Positions 5,952 to 5,982 of a stretch of 5,982 nucleotides of DNA are shown here, piece after piece. A model generated the notes under the pieces. The model was not told where the DNA came from, did not search any database, and saw only the letters and a list, made by a program, of their open reading frames with translations. Both the position numbers and the translations under genes were made by a program. The DNA lies in the NCBI GenBank assembly GCA_017307315.1, contig JAFKFF010000367.1, forward strand, positions 1 through 5,982, read 5' to 3'. Numbering within the stretch: position 1 is the first letter of the stretch; each line of letters begins with the position of its first letter. The stretch is from Alphaproteobacteria bacterium. Lineage in GTDB: Bacteria; Pseudomonadota; Alphaproteobacteria; Micropepsales; Micropepsaceae.

Positions 5952-5982
5952 GAGTAGCGCCGACCGATGGTCGCCGCTACTC
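5952..5982. repeat. Strong near-perfect hairpin at the right window edge
   Basis: GAGTAGCG (5952-5959) pairs with CGCTACTC (5975-5982). After one C-C mismatch, CGACC (5961-5965) pairs with GGTCG (5969-5973) around the loop GAT, for 13 bp in all. It lies about 70 bases upstream of the TraB-family start. It may be the terminator of a gene beyond the window, an operator, or a dispersed palindromic repeat. The edge prevents checking for a T-tract on the + strand, and none is evident on the - strand. Confidence 0.6.

Overview
The window looks like chromosomal DNA of a free-living, GC-rich alphaproteobacterium. The best evidence is a DivL-type tyrosine pseudokinase with four PAS-like units. Supporting it are a CtrA-like site and a cluster of GANTC (CcrM methylation) sites in front of that gene. 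Species cannot be named from this sequence. No mobile element, CRISPR array, tRNA or rRNA was seen, and every large gene is full length except the one cut by the left edge.

Layout. Bases 1-500 (+ strand) hold the end of an FAD-dependent ferredoxin reductase and, overlapping it by one base, a complete putidaredoxin/adrenodoxin-type [2Fe-2S] ferredoxin. Together they form an electron-transfer pair for an unseen oxygenase or P450. From 501 on, everything is on the - strand. In transcription order these are a secreted TraB/GumN-family protein (5882-5001), S-adenosylhomocysteine hydrolase ahcY (4814-3411), a small lipoprotein of unknown function (about 3390-3076), and divL (2891-501). The ferredoxin and divL stop codons abut at 500/501 with no spacer.

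Non-coding parts. The 184-bp gap before divL is AT-richer in its middle and carries a near-consensus CtrA site (TTCA-N7-TTAACC), four GANTC sites counted from 2885 to 3051, and a weak inverted repeat. The 186-bp gap before ahcY begins with a long interrupted hairpin just after the TraB-family stop. Between ahcY and divL, the 5' end of the lipoprotein gene contains an 11-bp GC-rich inverted repeat followed by a T-rich tract, which looks like an intrinsic terminator or attenuator. A strong 13-bp hairpin closes the window at 5952-5982.

How the parts may work together. AhcY removes S-adenosylhomocysteine, the product inhibitor of SAM-dependent methyltransferases, which would include CcrM. DivL acts on the CckA-ChpT-CtrA phosphorelay. 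An ahcY-divL neighbourhood with GANTC and CtrA-like sites suggests cell-cycle-dependent control, with CtrA possibly feeding back on divL; this is inference. Nothing here clearly forms a wholly new system. The points most worth checking are the control region of divL, the terminator embedded in the lipoprotein gene, and the structured ahcY leader.
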